Shown: piece after piece, positions 35,083 through 45,763 of the stretch | How the letters are laid out: the number at the start of each line of letters is the position of its first letter | How positions within the stretch are numbered: the stretch's first letter is position 1 | Source of the DNA: Bacillus sp. ISL-55 | GTDB taxonomy: Bacteria; Bacillota; Bacilli; Bacillales; Cytobacillaceae | DNA: 58,431 bases | Direction: 5' to 3' | NCBI RefSeq assembly: GCF_018613155.1 | Contig: NZ_JAGGQU010000031.1 | Span: forward strand, 36,908-95,338 | Position numbers and translations under genes: made by a program | The notes under the pieces: generated by a model | Told to the model about the DNA's origin: nothing | What the model saw: the letters and a program-made list of their open reading frames with translations, nothing else | The model's database searches: none

Positions 35083-36126
35083 TTACACTAATACTTCTTT
35101 GTAATCCTTAGGATGACCACAGGAATATCGAGTGACAATTTTAAACGGTACGATGATCCGTTTAATTGGCTCCTTAGGATTCTCAATAATTTGAATCAAA
35201 CTTTTCGCAGCCTGGTATCCCAGGTCGAAAATGTTAATATCTACAGAAGTTAAAGGCGGTCTGGCCATCTCGGCTATCAGTACATTGTTAAAGCTGACGA
35301 TGGAAACATCTTGTGGCACGGCAATTCCCATTTCATCCAGCTTATTCAACACTCCTAGTGCCATCAGGTCATCGGCAACTACCATTGCGGTAGGTGGCTG
35401 ATCCAAGGAAAGCAATACCTCAACAGCATCCTGGCCGCTTTCGCGGAGGAATTCATCATTTACAATGTACTTATCTTCAAGATGGATTCCAGAGTTTCTC
35501 AGAGCTTTTTCATAGCCAAGCAGACGTTCAACCGTCACGACTAAATCAAGATTTCCTCCAATGAAAGCAATCCGGTCATGACCAAGCTGGATAAGATGCT
35601 CGGTTACTTCTTTGCCCGCTTTAAAATTATCATTATCGACATAACTGGTATTTTCATCATCTTTAAAAGGTTTGCCTATCACGACAAACGGAAATTTTCT
35701 TTCCTTCAAATAAGCAATGACCCTGTCTTCCACCTTTGAATATAAAAGAACTACACCATCTACTCTTCCGCCCTGAACCATTGCGACCACACCATCGAAG
35801 ATTTCATCCTCTGTTTTTCCAGTCGTCATGTGAAGAGCGTATTGCTTTGAATGCGCACCTTCGCTCAAACCTGTCAAGACAGTAGGAAAGAACGGGTTCT
35901 GGAAGACGACATCAGTAGAGCTCGGCATTACCAGGCCGATTGCCCGGGTGGATTGGCTAGCTAGGCTTCTGGCGATGAAGTTTGGGTGATACCCAAGCTG
36001 GTCCATAACCTCCCTGACTCTCTCTTTCGTTTTTTCGCTGATCCTCGGACTATTGGCGATTACACGCGAGACAGTTGAAGGCGCGACGTTAGCTACCTTC
36101 GCAACATCTTTAATTGTGACAGCCAT
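35083..36126 (-). CDS. malR: LacI-family regulator of the maltodextrin locus
   Basis: The 347-residue protein has an N-terminal helix-turn-helix and hinge (VTIKDVAKVANVAPSTVSRVI, NFIARSLASQ) and a periplasmic-binding-like sugar domain. By position at the end of the mdx operon and by family it should be the repressor responding to maltose or maltodextrin, as MalR/MdxR do. GGGAGG precedes the ATG. LacI-type palindromes that could be its operators lie at 41766-41775 and 40271-40282. Confidence 0.85.
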   Translation of the reverse strand: MAVTIKDVAKVANVAPSTVSRVIANSPRISEKTKERVREVMDQLGYHPNFIARSLASQSTRAIGLVMPSSTDVVFQNPFFPTVLTGLSEGAHSKQYALHMTTGKTEDEIFDGVVAMVQGGRVDGVVLLYSKVEDRVIAYLKERKFPFVVIGKPFKDDENTSYVDNDNFKAGKEVTEHLIQLGHDRIAFIGGNLDLVVTVERLLGYEKALRNSGIHLEDKYIVNDEFLRESGQDAVEVLLSLDQPPTAMVVADDLMALGVLNKLDEMGIAVPQDVSIVSFNNVLIAEMARPPLTSVDINIFDLGYQAAKSLIQIIENPKEPIKRIIVPFKIVTRYSCGHPKDYKEVLV

Positions 36127-36252
36127 AAAGTTCCCCTCCCTTTTGCCAGAAAAAATCCTTATCTCTATTATAAATGATTTGTCCCGTATTTTTGCTTATT
36201 TTTTCGAGTCTCCATTAAACAACAATGAAGGCAGGTTTTGGTCTTGCTCTCA

Positions 36253-37785
36253 TTATTCCTTGCTTCGCTTCCTTCTCTTGAAAAGGAGGAAAATGAAGCC
36301 GAAGAACGCTGCGTATACAGCACCCATTGTCGCTATATAAGGAATATTCAATCCTGTTTTTTCGGCTAGCACATAAATCTCTGCTTTTTCACGTTCCAAT
36401 GCAAGGTTATACTCTCCATCCTTGCTTCTGACAAGGTCATCTGCAAGCAAGCCTCTCAACTCTTTATCATCTTCCAGCTGATCTGCTGTCAGTGTGACAT
36501 TCTGGGTATTTGAGGTGTTATTAATTGCAATGACGGAAGTTTCGTTTTCATAGGTTCTCTTGAAAACGGCCATGCCCTTCTTTTCATAAAGGACTTCCAA
36601 ATCACCTCTCCTTAATGAAGGAAGGTCATTGCGCAGCTCACCAATTTTCGTGATGTAATCAATTAATTCTTTATCAGCCCTGAAGCTCATCTGTCTGCGG
36701 TTATCCGGATCTTCACCGCCGTCAAGGGCGATTTCACTTCCATAATAGACAATCGGAATTCCCGGTGCAGTATACATATAAGTCAGCGCCATCTTCCATC
36801 TCGTTCCTGGATGATGCCTGTTCTGGACGGCTTTCCTTGTAAACCTGACCATATCATGGTTGTCGATAAAATTCCCCATCAACTCAGGATTTTCGTATAT
36901 CGCTTTATTTCTTTTCGCAGTTGTTAAAAGCCAGTCCAAAGTTTGATCTGGTTTTTCGAATGCAGTGCGCAGCTGCTCATTCAATGGGAAATCAACAAAA
37001 CCATCGATGCCTGCTTTATCATATTCAGCAATATAATTTGGATCTTCAGACCATACTTCACCAATCAGGTAAAAATCATCTTTGACACTTTTCACTTCTT
37101 TTGAAAAATCTTCCCAGAATTCAACAGGTACGTGGCGGACAGTATCGAGTCTATAACCGTCGATATCTGTTTCTTCAATCCACCACTTAGCGGCTTCCAA
37201 TAGATATTTCCTGGTATCCGGATTTTCCTGAGCTAAATCGGGAAGCCCGTAAAGCCAGTTATTCTCCAGCTGATCCTGGTCATCCCAGTCAATGATATCC
37301 TGTTTTTCATGGAACCAGTCTTTCTTGGCCGGATCATTTACCCATTCGTGTTCTGGAGCAACATGGTTGACGACGAAATCAAGAATGATTTTAATATCGC
37401 GATCATGCGCTTCTTTTACCAGCTCTTTGAATTTGTCAACGCTTCCAAAGTGCTCTTCTGTATTATAGAAGTCCTTGATCCAATATCCATGGTACCCCTT
37501 GTCGACATTATCGAACACCGGCGTAAGCCAGATTGCGGTAAAACCCATTTCCTTTAGGTAATCCAGCTGGTCGATGACACCCTGGAAGTCGCCTCCATGA
37601 TAGGCTTTAGGATCATTTGCGTCCACATCGAAATCATTGCTATTGTCACCGTTGTTAAAACGGTCAACCATTAAAAAATAGATTGTTTCATCCTGCCATT
37701 TGCGTTCTTCATTTTCAACGGCACCTGCCGGGAGGGCGCTAAAAAGAAGAAACGGAATCAAGATGAAGATGATCATTTTTTTCAT
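36253..37785 (-). CDS. Secreted alpha-amylase-type GH13 enzyme with a C-terminal membrane anchor
   Basis: The 510-residue protein starts with a signal peptide (to about residue 22) and continues with a GH13 barrel. Asp214 in GYRLDTVRH, Glu243 in LIGEVW and Asp311 in FIDNHD form the full catalytic triad. The last 32 residues are a hydrophobic helix (about 481-502) ending in KRRKRSKE, which would hold the enzyme on the outer face of the membrane. It probably cuts starch or glycogen into maltodextrins for the adjacent transporter. AGGAGG precedes the ATG. A long intercistronic hairpin separates it from mdxG. Confidence 0.88.
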   Translation of the reverse strand: MKKMIIFILIPFLLFSALPAGAVENEERKWQDETIYFLMVDRFNNGDNSNDFDVDANDPKAYHGGDFQGVIDQLDYLKEMGFTAIWLTPVFDNVDKGYHGYWIKDFYNTEEHFGSVDKFKELVKEAHDRDIKIILDFVVNHVAPEHEWVNDPAKKDWFHEKQDIIDWDDQDQLENNWLYGLPDLAQENPDTRKYLLEAAKWWIEETDIDGYRLDTVRHVPVEFWEDFSKEVKSVKDDFYLIGEVWSEDPNYIAEYDKAGIDGFVDFPLNEQLRTAFEKPDQTLDWLLTTAKRNKAIYENPELMGNFIDNHDMVRFTRKAVQNRHHPGTRWKMALTYMYTAPGIPIVYYGSEIALDGGEDPDNRRQMSFRADKELIDYITKIGELRNDLPSLRRGDLEVLYEKKGMAVFKRTYENETSVIAINNTSNTQNVTLTADQLEDDKELRGLLADDLVRSKDGEYNLALEREKAEIYVLAEKTGLNIPYIATMGAVYAAFFGFIFLLFKRRKRSKE

Positions 37786-37803
37786 CTCCGGTCCTCCTCA
37801 TAA

Positions 37804-37837
37804 TTTAAGCAAAGGCCAAATATGGCCTTTGCTTAAA
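37804..37837 (-). promoter_or_regulatory. Intercistronic hairpin between mdxG and the amylase gene
   Basis: A perfect 15-bp inverted repeat (TTTAAGCAAAGGCCA with TGGCCTTTGCTTAAA, four-base loop) lies 19 bases before the amylase start on the transcribed strand. No T-run follows, so mRNA processing or stabilisation is more likely than termination. Confidence 0.7.
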
Positions 37838-37856
37838 ATGTTTCTGCCCTAATAGA

Positions 37857-38699
37857 TTATCCTTTTGTTCCTCCTGCCGTCAAACCAGAAACAAAGTATT
37901 TCTGGAATGACAGGAACAGGATCGCAATCGGTACCGCGATCAATACTGCACCAGCCGCGAAAGTCGTGAACTCTGCACCGAACTGTTTGGCTACCATATC
38001 ATACAGACCAACAGCAAGTGTGTATTTTTCTTCGGTTCTTAAAAGGATTCTTGCAAGGATGAAATCCCCGAATGGAGCAATGAACGCGAACAATGCTACA
38101 ACCGCGATGATTGGTGTCGCAAGCGGCATGACGATCTGGAAGAAAATCCTCAAGTGCCCGGCACCATCCATTTTAGCTGATTCATCAAGTTCTTTCGGAA
38201 TCGTATCAAGATATCCCTTCATCAACCAAGTATTCATCGGGATTGCGCCCCCAACGTATACAAGGATCAAACCTAAGTGAGTGTCAAGAAGGCCAGTCAA
38301 TAGAGCAAGGATGAAAATCGCGATCAGGGCTGCAAAGTTTGGAATCATCTGCAGGATCAGGAATGTCATCAAGCTGTTTTTACGGCCGATAAAACGGTAA
38401 CGTGAAAATGAATAAGCTGTAAGGCTGACTAGGATGACTGTGAACACCATTGTCAGCACACTTACCTTCAGTGAATTCCAGTACCAGTATAAGTACGCGC
38501 TCTGGCTAGTATCGAAAAGCTCCTTATAGTGAGCAAGCGTAGCATTTTCCGGAATGATGCTTGAACCGGACAAGCTTTGCCCCGGGTTGAAAGATGAACC
38601 GACAATCCAGAGGAGCGGGTAGATAATGATCGCAAACATAGATAAAATCACAAGATACGTTAATGTCAGTCTGAGGTATTTCTGTCGTTTGATACTCAT
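37857..38699 (-). CDS. mdxG: Maltodextrin ABC transporter permease MdxG/MalG
   Basis: This inner-membrane permease of 280 residues has six predicted helices and the EAA loop for the ATPase (ELDESAKMDGAGHLRIF). It ends in GLTAGGTKG, as MalG proteins do. It starts one base after mdxF ends. No ATPase gene (msmX/malK) is in the locus; Bacilli often use a shared MsmX-type ATPase encoded elsewhere. Confidence 0.92.
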   Translation of the reverse strand: MSIKRQKYLRLTLTYLVILSMFAIIIYPLLWIVGSSFNPGQSLSGSSIIPENATLAHYKELFDTSQSAYLYWYWNSLKVSVLTMVFTVILVSLTAYSFSRYRFIGRKNSLMTFLILQMIPNFAALIAIFILALLTGLLDTHLGLILVYVGGAIPMNTWLMKGYLDTIPKELDESAKMDGAGHLRIFFQIVMPLATPIIAVVALFAFIAPFGDFILARILLRTEEKYTLAVGLYDMVAKQFGAEFTTFAAGAVLIAVPIAILFLSFQKYFVSGLTAGGTKG

Positions 38700-38700
38700 A

Positions 38701-39984
38701 TTACATCATATCCTCTTCTTGGAATGATTTCGTTCTCTTGAACTGCCATAAAGCTACTCCGATAACGATCAATGAAAGCAGCATTGTGATGGCAGCAGCT
38801 TTGGAATATTGTGCAGATGTCATCGTGAGGCTGTAAATCCACGAAATCAGGATATCTGTTCCGCCGGCATTAGCGCCAGGCACAGCAGGTCCGCCGCCAT
38901 TAAAGAGATAAATAATATTAAAGTTATTGAAGTTGAACGTGTATTGCGTAATCAGGATTGGCGCTGTAGCGAAAAGCACCAGCGGCAATGTGATGTTCTT
39001 GAACTTCTGGAAGTTTGTCGCACCGTCAACCGTCGCCGCTTCGTACAATTCTTCTGGAATGGATTGAAGGACACCTGTTACCATTGCGAAAATGAACGGG
39101 AATCCAAGCCATGTTTGAATCATGATCAGCGCGATTTTCGTATACATTGCCTCTGTCATCCATGGAATAGGATCGATTCCAAAGAAGCCAAGGATGTCAC
39201 GGTTGATTGCACCGAATGATTCGTTGAACATACCGGCAAATACAAGGATTGATACGAATGCAGGTACAGCCCAAGGAAGAATGAATACTGTACGGATGAT
39301 TGCCTTTCCTTTAACATCCTTCTGGTTGACAAGAATCGCCAGGAACATTCCCAATGCAACCTGGAAAGTAGTTGCGACAAATGTCCAGATGATTGTCCAT
39401 GATAGTACGGAGAAGAATGTCTGACGCCAAGATTCTAATTGGAATAAATCAAAGAAGTTTTTCAGTCCGACCCAGTCAACCAATTTTGCAGGCGGTGAAT
39501 GGTATAGGTCATAGTTAGTGAATGCTAGTAAAACTACGAATAGAATTGGGAATACAACAACAAAAATCAATAGCAGGAATCCAGGTGACATGATCAAATA
39601 TGGGAATCCATTGTCAATTAAATTGTTGTATTGCTCTTTAACAGTACTAAGACGCTCTCCCATGTCTCTTTTTAAGCCAGTCTTATATGCATCATTTAAG
39701 TTGAATAGATAGAAACCGATTCCAAAGATCAGGACAATCAGTGCCAGGATCCCTTCAACCATCAAGAAGATGGAATGGTCACGTGGCGTCTGCTCTCCAA
39801 GTGTGAACAGGCCCCATAAACCCATGTTGAGCAGGTCTGCGAACACTCCGAAGAATGCACCGGTCAAAATTAAGAATGCGATCCCTTTTAAATATTGTTT
39901 GTTGTATAGCTGTCCTAGCCCTGGAATAATCGAAAGGGCTGTTGCTATTCTGCGGTGGTTGGTTTGATAGGACTTCTCTTTCAT
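38701..39984 (-). CDS. mdxF: Maltodextrin ABC transporter permease MdxF/MalF
   Basis: The 427-residue permease has an extended N-terminal part with extra helices and a cytoplasmic loop, then six core helices and the EAA loop (ELYEAATVDGATNFQKF). This long form fits MalF/MdxF of Firmicutes. AAAGGGG precedes the ATG. A gap of about 440 bases separates it from mdxE, with hairpin and operator-like sequences. Confidence 0.92.
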   Translation of the reverse strand: MKEKSYQTNHRRIATALSIIPGLGQLYNKQYLKGIAFLILTGAFFGVFADLLNMGLWGLFTLGEQTPRDHSIFLMVEGILALIVLIFGIGFYLFNLNDAYKTGLKRDMGERLSTVKEQYNNLIDNGFPYLIMSPGFLLLIFVVVFPILFVVLLAFTNYDLYHSPPAKLVDWVGLKNFFDLFQLESWRQTFFSVLSWTIIWTFVATTFQVALGMFLAILVNQKDVKGKAIIRTVFILPWAVPAFVSILVFAGMFNESFGAINRDILGFFGIDPIPWMTEAMYTKIALIMIQTWLGFPFIFAMVTGVLQSIPEELYEAATVDGATNFQKFKNITLPLVLFATAPILITQYTFNFNNFNIIYLFNGGGPAVPGANAGGTDILISWIYSLTMTSAQYSKAAAITMLLSLIVIGVALWQFKRTKSFQEEDMM

Positions 39985-40425
39985 CCTATATTCCCCTTTC
40001 TCTGTCTATGTTTTTTTAAGGCTTCTCATCGTGTAACCCGCTTTTCTTGCTTCCTGTGAACCAGTCTCGATCAAACATTTCTTTTAAAAGAGAGTGGAAT
40101 CAGCAATGGAAAAACTGCAATTCTTGCGAAGAAACCTAGGTAAAAGCATCAGATGCTTTATGAGAACGAATACATTGTTATCATACAGAAGGCACTCTCT
40201 TTCTGTATTATCCCGAAAACTCTTGTTTTCACTCTCATGAAGCACCTGATCAACTTATCTCTATTCTAGCGCAACCGTTTGCTCAATGAAAGACTTTTTT
40301 ACTGCGTTTTTCGTAAACTTTGTGACTTTTCACGTACCGCTTAGGAAGACACAGAAAATGGAATATACTACTTGAAAATATAACAGTACCCCCCATGGGA
40401 GGTACTGCTATATCTATTGGTACTA
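39985..40425 (-). promoter_or_regulatory. mdxE-mdxF intercistronic region with hairpin and LacI-type site
   Basis: AGCAGTACCTCCC and GGGGGGTACTGTT (within 40382-40410) form a strong hairpin right after the mdxE stop, with only a weak T-run. GCAACCGTTTGC (40271-40282) resembles the LacI-type operator before mdxE and may control an internal promoter for mdxFG. I see no gene in the remaining sequence. Confidence 0.6.
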
Positions 40426-41703
40426 TTATTTTGAGTGGTTTTGCTCAATGTTTTGCTGAATTTGTTTTACAGCTGAATCAAGAGCAGCTTTCGGTTCTGC
40501 TTTGCCAGTTACAACTGTTTGCAATGCACTTGCCATTGGTGACCAAACTTCGCCCATTTCTGGGATGTTTGGCATTGGAACTGCGTCTTGAGTCTGTAGT
40601 GCAACTGCTTTAGCGCCTTCGTTCTCAGCGATTGCCGGATCGTCAACAAGTGCTACGTTTGTTGGAACTTCAGCAGTTTGCTCGAAACGGTACTTCGCGT
40701 TTTCGTCATTTGTGATGTACTCAAGGAACTTAACAGCCCAATCTTGGTTCTTAGAATAAGAAGAAACGTGCCATCCTTTAACACCCATGAAAGTCTTCAT
40801 TGGAGTGCCATCAGCGAATTTAGGGAATGGAGCTACACCAAAGTCGATGCCAGCATCTTTCATTCCGCCGAATGCCCATGGTCCATTCATAACAGAAGCA
40901 ACTTTACCTTCGTTGAAAAGTCCGTCCATAGCAGATCCGCCGTTTTCGCCGATGATTCCGTTAGGGAATAATTTTTCAGCATACCATTTCTGGATGTACT
41001 CAGTACCTTTTACAGCACCTTCATTGTTCAATCCAAGATCTTTTGGATCTAGAGCGCCGTCTTTTTCACCGAATACATATCCGCCGTTGCCGCCGATTGG
41101 AGCGTGTGCGAAGTAGAAGTTATCCCAAAGTGCGAGGAAACCGTACTTGCCGTCTGTAGTATTAGCTTTTGCAAATTCGTAAAGGTCTTCCATTGTAGCA
41201 GGAACTTCAGTCATAAGAGCTTTATTGTAGATGAATACTGGAGTTTCAGCAGACTTTGGAAGTCCGTATAATTTACCGTCGAAAGTTTGTGCTGAGATTG
41301 AAGATTCAGAGAAAGTGCTCTTCACATCGTCGCTTACATTTAGTTCAGCAATGTGTCCTTGAACTGCAAGCTCACCGATTTGGTCATGTGGAAGAGTGAT
41401 GATGTCCGGGCCAGTACCAGCAGGTCCGTCAAGACGTAATTGTTCTTTCATTTTTGTAGCCATTTCTACTTCTTTGAACTCGATTTTAACACCGTGTTCT
41501 TTTTCGAAATCTGCTGCTACTTTTTCTAGCCAGCCAGACTTATCTTTGTCTTCCCAAACTACTAGCTTCTCTGGTTTAGAAGCGTCTTCTGTTTTCTCGC
41601 CGTTGTCTTTTGAACCTGTGTTTTCTTCTTCTTTAGGTCCACAAGCTGCAAGTGCGCCGATCATTAAGACCAGCATCATGAAAATCGACAATGCCTTTTT
41701 CAT
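40426..41703 (-). CDS. mdxE: Maltodextrin-binding lipoprotein MdxE/MalE
   Basis: The 425-residue solute-binding protein has a lipoprotein signal with the lipobox LAAC (Cys21), an acidic linker, then a maltose/maltodextrin-binding family domain (LVVWEDKDKSGWLEKVA, GPDIITLPHDQIGELA, GLPKSAETPVFIYNK). AGGAGGGG precedes the ATG. It is the first gene of the mdxEFG-amylase-malR unit, behind LacI-type and cre sites. Confidence 0.94.
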   Translation of the reverse strand: MKKALSIFMMLVLMIGALAACGPKEEENTGSKDNGEKTEDASKPEKLVVWEDKDKSGWLEKVAADFEKEHGVKIEFKEVEMATKMKEQLRLDGPAGTGPDIITLPHDQIGELAVQGHIAELNVSDDVKSTFSESSISAQTFDGKLYGLPKSAETPVFIYNKALMTEVPATMEDLYEFAKANTTDGKYGFLALWDNFYFAHAPIGGNGGYVFGEKDGALDPKDLGLNNEGAVKGTEYIQKWYAEKLFPNGIIGENGGSAMDGLFNEGKVASVMNGPWAFGGMKDAGIDFGVAPFPKFADGTPMKTFMGVKGWHVSSYSKNQDWAVKFLEYITNDENAKYRFEQTAEVPTNVALVDDPAIAENEGAKAVALQTQDAVPMPNIPEMGEVWSPMASALQTVVTGKAEPKAALDSAVKQIQQNIEQNHSK

Positions 41704-41765
41704 GTGTATACCCCTCCTAAAAATGTGTTGTAACTAATTATTGCGCAGAACGTTATCTATCTGTG

Positions 41766-41775
41766 CAAACGTTTG
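41766..41775. promoter_or_regulatory. LacI-type (MalR) operator between mdxE and the neopullulanase gene
   Basis: CAAACGTTTG is a perfect palindrome within GTGCAAACGTTTGTAAT. It is typical of LacI-family operators and lies in the divergent control region. Confidence 0.65.
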
Positions 41776-41794
41776 TAATACTGTTTGCAAGTCT

Positions 41795-41809
41795 ATGAAA
41801 ACGATTGCA
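41795..41809. promoter_or_regulatory. cre site for CcpA
   Basis: ATGAAAACGATTGCA matches the consensus WTGNAANCGNWNNCW at every specified position, so glucose repression of the mdx locus is likely. Confidence 0.7.
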
Positions 41810-41962
41810 CAACCTAACTCTTATTATAAAGACTAAAATTCTTTTGACAACTAGTTTTTTAAAAAATTTTTTAAAGCCGGATGAAATCGTTAAAGTTTTG
41901 TGAATCAGCTTTTTAATAATTGACATTTCAAAATGAGTGTTCTACCCTTGTTTTAATCTTGA

Positions 41963-43825
<1,863 letters not shown>

Positions 43826-43831
43826 ATTAGC

Positions 43832-43866
43832 AACCCCTTTTCCTATTCGGGAAAGGGGTTTGCTCT
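43832..43866 (+). terminator. Terminator of the neopullulanase gene
   Basis: AACCCCTTTTCC pairs with GGGAAAGGGGTT (one wobble) around five bases, then TTGCTCTTTG. Confidence 0.8.
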
Positions 43867-43912
43867 TTGTTCTGTTCGTGGACCTACACTATTAATGACA
43901 TTTTATCCTTAT

Positions 43913-43937
43913 CGCGGAATACTTTCTCCATTCCGCG
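43913..43937. repeat. Solitary inverted repeat
   Basis: CGCGGAAT and ATTCCGCG flank a nine-base pyrimidine-rich loop, perfect over 8 bp, in the 270-base gap before the MATE gene. It recalls a single unit of the hairpin arrays. Confidence 0.6.
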
Positions 43938-44137
43938 GAATAATCGCTTATGGCTTCTTTTTACACAAAGGAAGATTGATCATAACCGAATAAATTTGTT
44001 AAAACTCAACTTTTTAGGAACGAATTTTTAAAATCCAAGAACATTTCCAATTATTTTTTCGTAAAACGAATCTTTTTCACTTCAAATTCCTCTTATTGTC
44101 TGTATAATTAAGGAATTACAACTTGGAGATGTAAAAC

Positions 44138-45481
44138 ATGAAGAATAAAACTGCTAAACTATCACTCTTTGCCATTACATGGCCTCTTTTTATTGAAATT
44201 CTGCTTTATATGCTGATGGGAAATGCGGATACGCTGATGCTTTCCCAGTATTCGGATAATTCTGTGGCTGCTGTCGGTGTTTCCAACCAAATCCTGTCCA
44301 TGGTCATCGTTATGTTCGGCTTTATCGCAACTGGTACCGCAATTCTTGTTGCCCAGAACCTTGGTGCCAAAATGGATGAGGATGCCCGAGAGGTTTCAGC
44401 TGTCTCTATTGGTGCAAACCTTGTATTCGGCTTGATTCTGAGCGCAGCCGTTTTCATTTTCAGCGAGCAATTGCTCAGATTGATGGACCTTCCGCCTGAG
44501 CTTTTTGAGGAAGCCAACTCCTATCTGAAAATTGTCGGCGGATTTTCGTTTATTCAATCTTTGATCATGACCGTCAGCAGCATCATCCGCAGCTATGGAT
44601 TTACCCGTGATATCATGTATGTCACTATCGGGATGAATGTGCTGAATGTCATCGGCAACTATTTGTTCATCTTCGGGCCATTCGGCTTCCCTGTCCTGGG
44701 TGTAGAAGGTGTGGCGATTTCCACTACTGTCAGCCGGATCCTCGGATTGTTGGCTGCCATTTATGTCATGACCAAGCGAGTCCCTGGATCATTGCCATTA
44801 ACGATGCTTTTCAGTTTTCCAAAAAAACATTTGAAAAACCTGCTTAACATCGGGATTCCTTCTGCGGGGGAACACTTGAGCTACAATAGTTCCCAGATGG
44901 TGATCACGTACTTTATCGCGACCCTTGGAACACAGGCATTGACGGCAAAAGTTTATACCCAAAACGTCATGATGTTCATCTTCCTATTCAGCATCGCCAT
45001 CAGCCAGGGCACACAGATTCTGATTGGGCACATGGTGGGGGCAAAGGAAATTGAAAATGCATATAAGCGTGCACTAAAAAGCTTGAAGCTGGCGATTATC
45101 ATTTCCATTGCTGCCGCTTTGATCGTTTCCTTCTTTTCAAAAAACCTGCTGGGAATTTTCACTGATAATATGAGTATCATCGAACTAGGCACCACATTGA
45201 TTTTGCTCACAATCATCCTTGAACCCGGCAGATCTTTTAACCTGGTACTGATTAGTTCACTCAGGGCTGCGGGTGACGTGCAGTTCCCGGTTTATATGGG
45301 AATCCTGTCGATGTGGGGTGTCAGCGTTACCTTATCTTACTTCCTGGGAATATATCTCGGTATGGGGCTGGTTGGGATATGGATCGCATTCATTGCTGAT
45401 GAGTGGCTCCGCGGATTGCTCATGCTGTGGCGCTGGAAATCCAGAGTGTGGGTGAAAAAGTCGTTTGTTCCAGCAAAATAG
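44138..45481 (+). CDS. MATE-family efflux transporter
   Basis: The 447-residue protein has about 12 hydrophobic helices in two related halves, with the family features WPLFIEILLYMLMGNADTLM and GTAILVAQ in the first half and IGIPSAGEHLSYNSSQ in the second. It should export drugs or metabolites using a cation gradient; the substrate is unknown. TTGGAG precedes the ATG by nine bases. It is a single gene. Confidence 0.9.
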   Translation: MKNKTAKLSLFAITWPLFIEILLYMLMGNADTLMLSQYSDNSVAAVGVSNQILSMVIVMFGFIATGTAILVAQNLGAKMDEDAREVSAVSIGANLVFGLILSAAVFIFSEQLLRLMDLPPELFEEANSYLKIVGGFSFIQSLIMTVSSIIRSYGFTRDIMYVTIGMNVLNVIGNYLFIFGPFGFPVLGVEGVAISTTVSRILGLLAAIYVMTKRVPGSLPLTMLFSFPKKHLKNLLNIGIPSAGEHLSYNSSQMVITYFIATLGTQALTAKVYTQNVMMFIFLFSIAISQGTQILIGHMVGAKEIENAYKRALKSLKLAIIISIAAALIVSFFSKNLLGIFTDNMSIIELGTTLILLTIILEPGRSFNLVLISSLRAAGDVQFPVYMGILSMWGVSVTLSYFLGIYLGMGLVGIWIAFIADEWLRGLLMLWRWKSRVWVKKSFVPAK

Positions 45482-45600
45482 ATAGAAATACGCTGATTTA
45501 ATACCAAAAAGTGTTCGAGTAGAATCCAAACGTTCTTGCTTATAGAAAATAGGATGAATAGGACAATAGTTTTCCGGGTTTTAAATCGAAATCCAAAATT

Positions 45601-45710
45601 TTATAGCGATATTTTCAGTTTTATAGCGAAAATTTCTCTTTTATAGCGAAAATCTAATTTTTATAGCGAAATTACTACTTTTATAGCGAAAATCGAATTA
45701 TTATAGCGAA
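45601..45710. repeat. Tandem array D: 20-bp period, constant 10-mer plus variable 10-mer
   Basis: TTATAGCGAA (first copy TTATAGCGAT) starts at 45601, 45621, 45641, 45661, 45681 and 45701, exactly 20 bases apart. The five intervening 10-mers are all different (for example ATTTTCAGTT, AATCTAATTT, ATTACTACTT). No cas gene is nearby and the spacers are far too short for CRISPR. Confidence 0.9.
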
Positions 45711-45729
45711 TTCCAGTTCAGCATAGAAT

Positions 45730-45763
45730 AAGCAAGCCCGTTCATCTACGGGCTTGCTTTTTT
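45730..45763. terminator. Terminator next to asnO
   Basis: AAGCAAGCCCGT pairs perfectly with ACGGGCTTGCTT around TCATCT, followed by T on the + strand and A/T-rich sequence on the other; it can serve both convergent genes. Confidence 0.85.

Noticed and set aside
45601-45710. CRISPR-like constant/variable alternation
   Set aside because: Repeat and spacer are only 10 bases each, there is no leader or cas gene, and spacers are A/T-rich and similar in composition.
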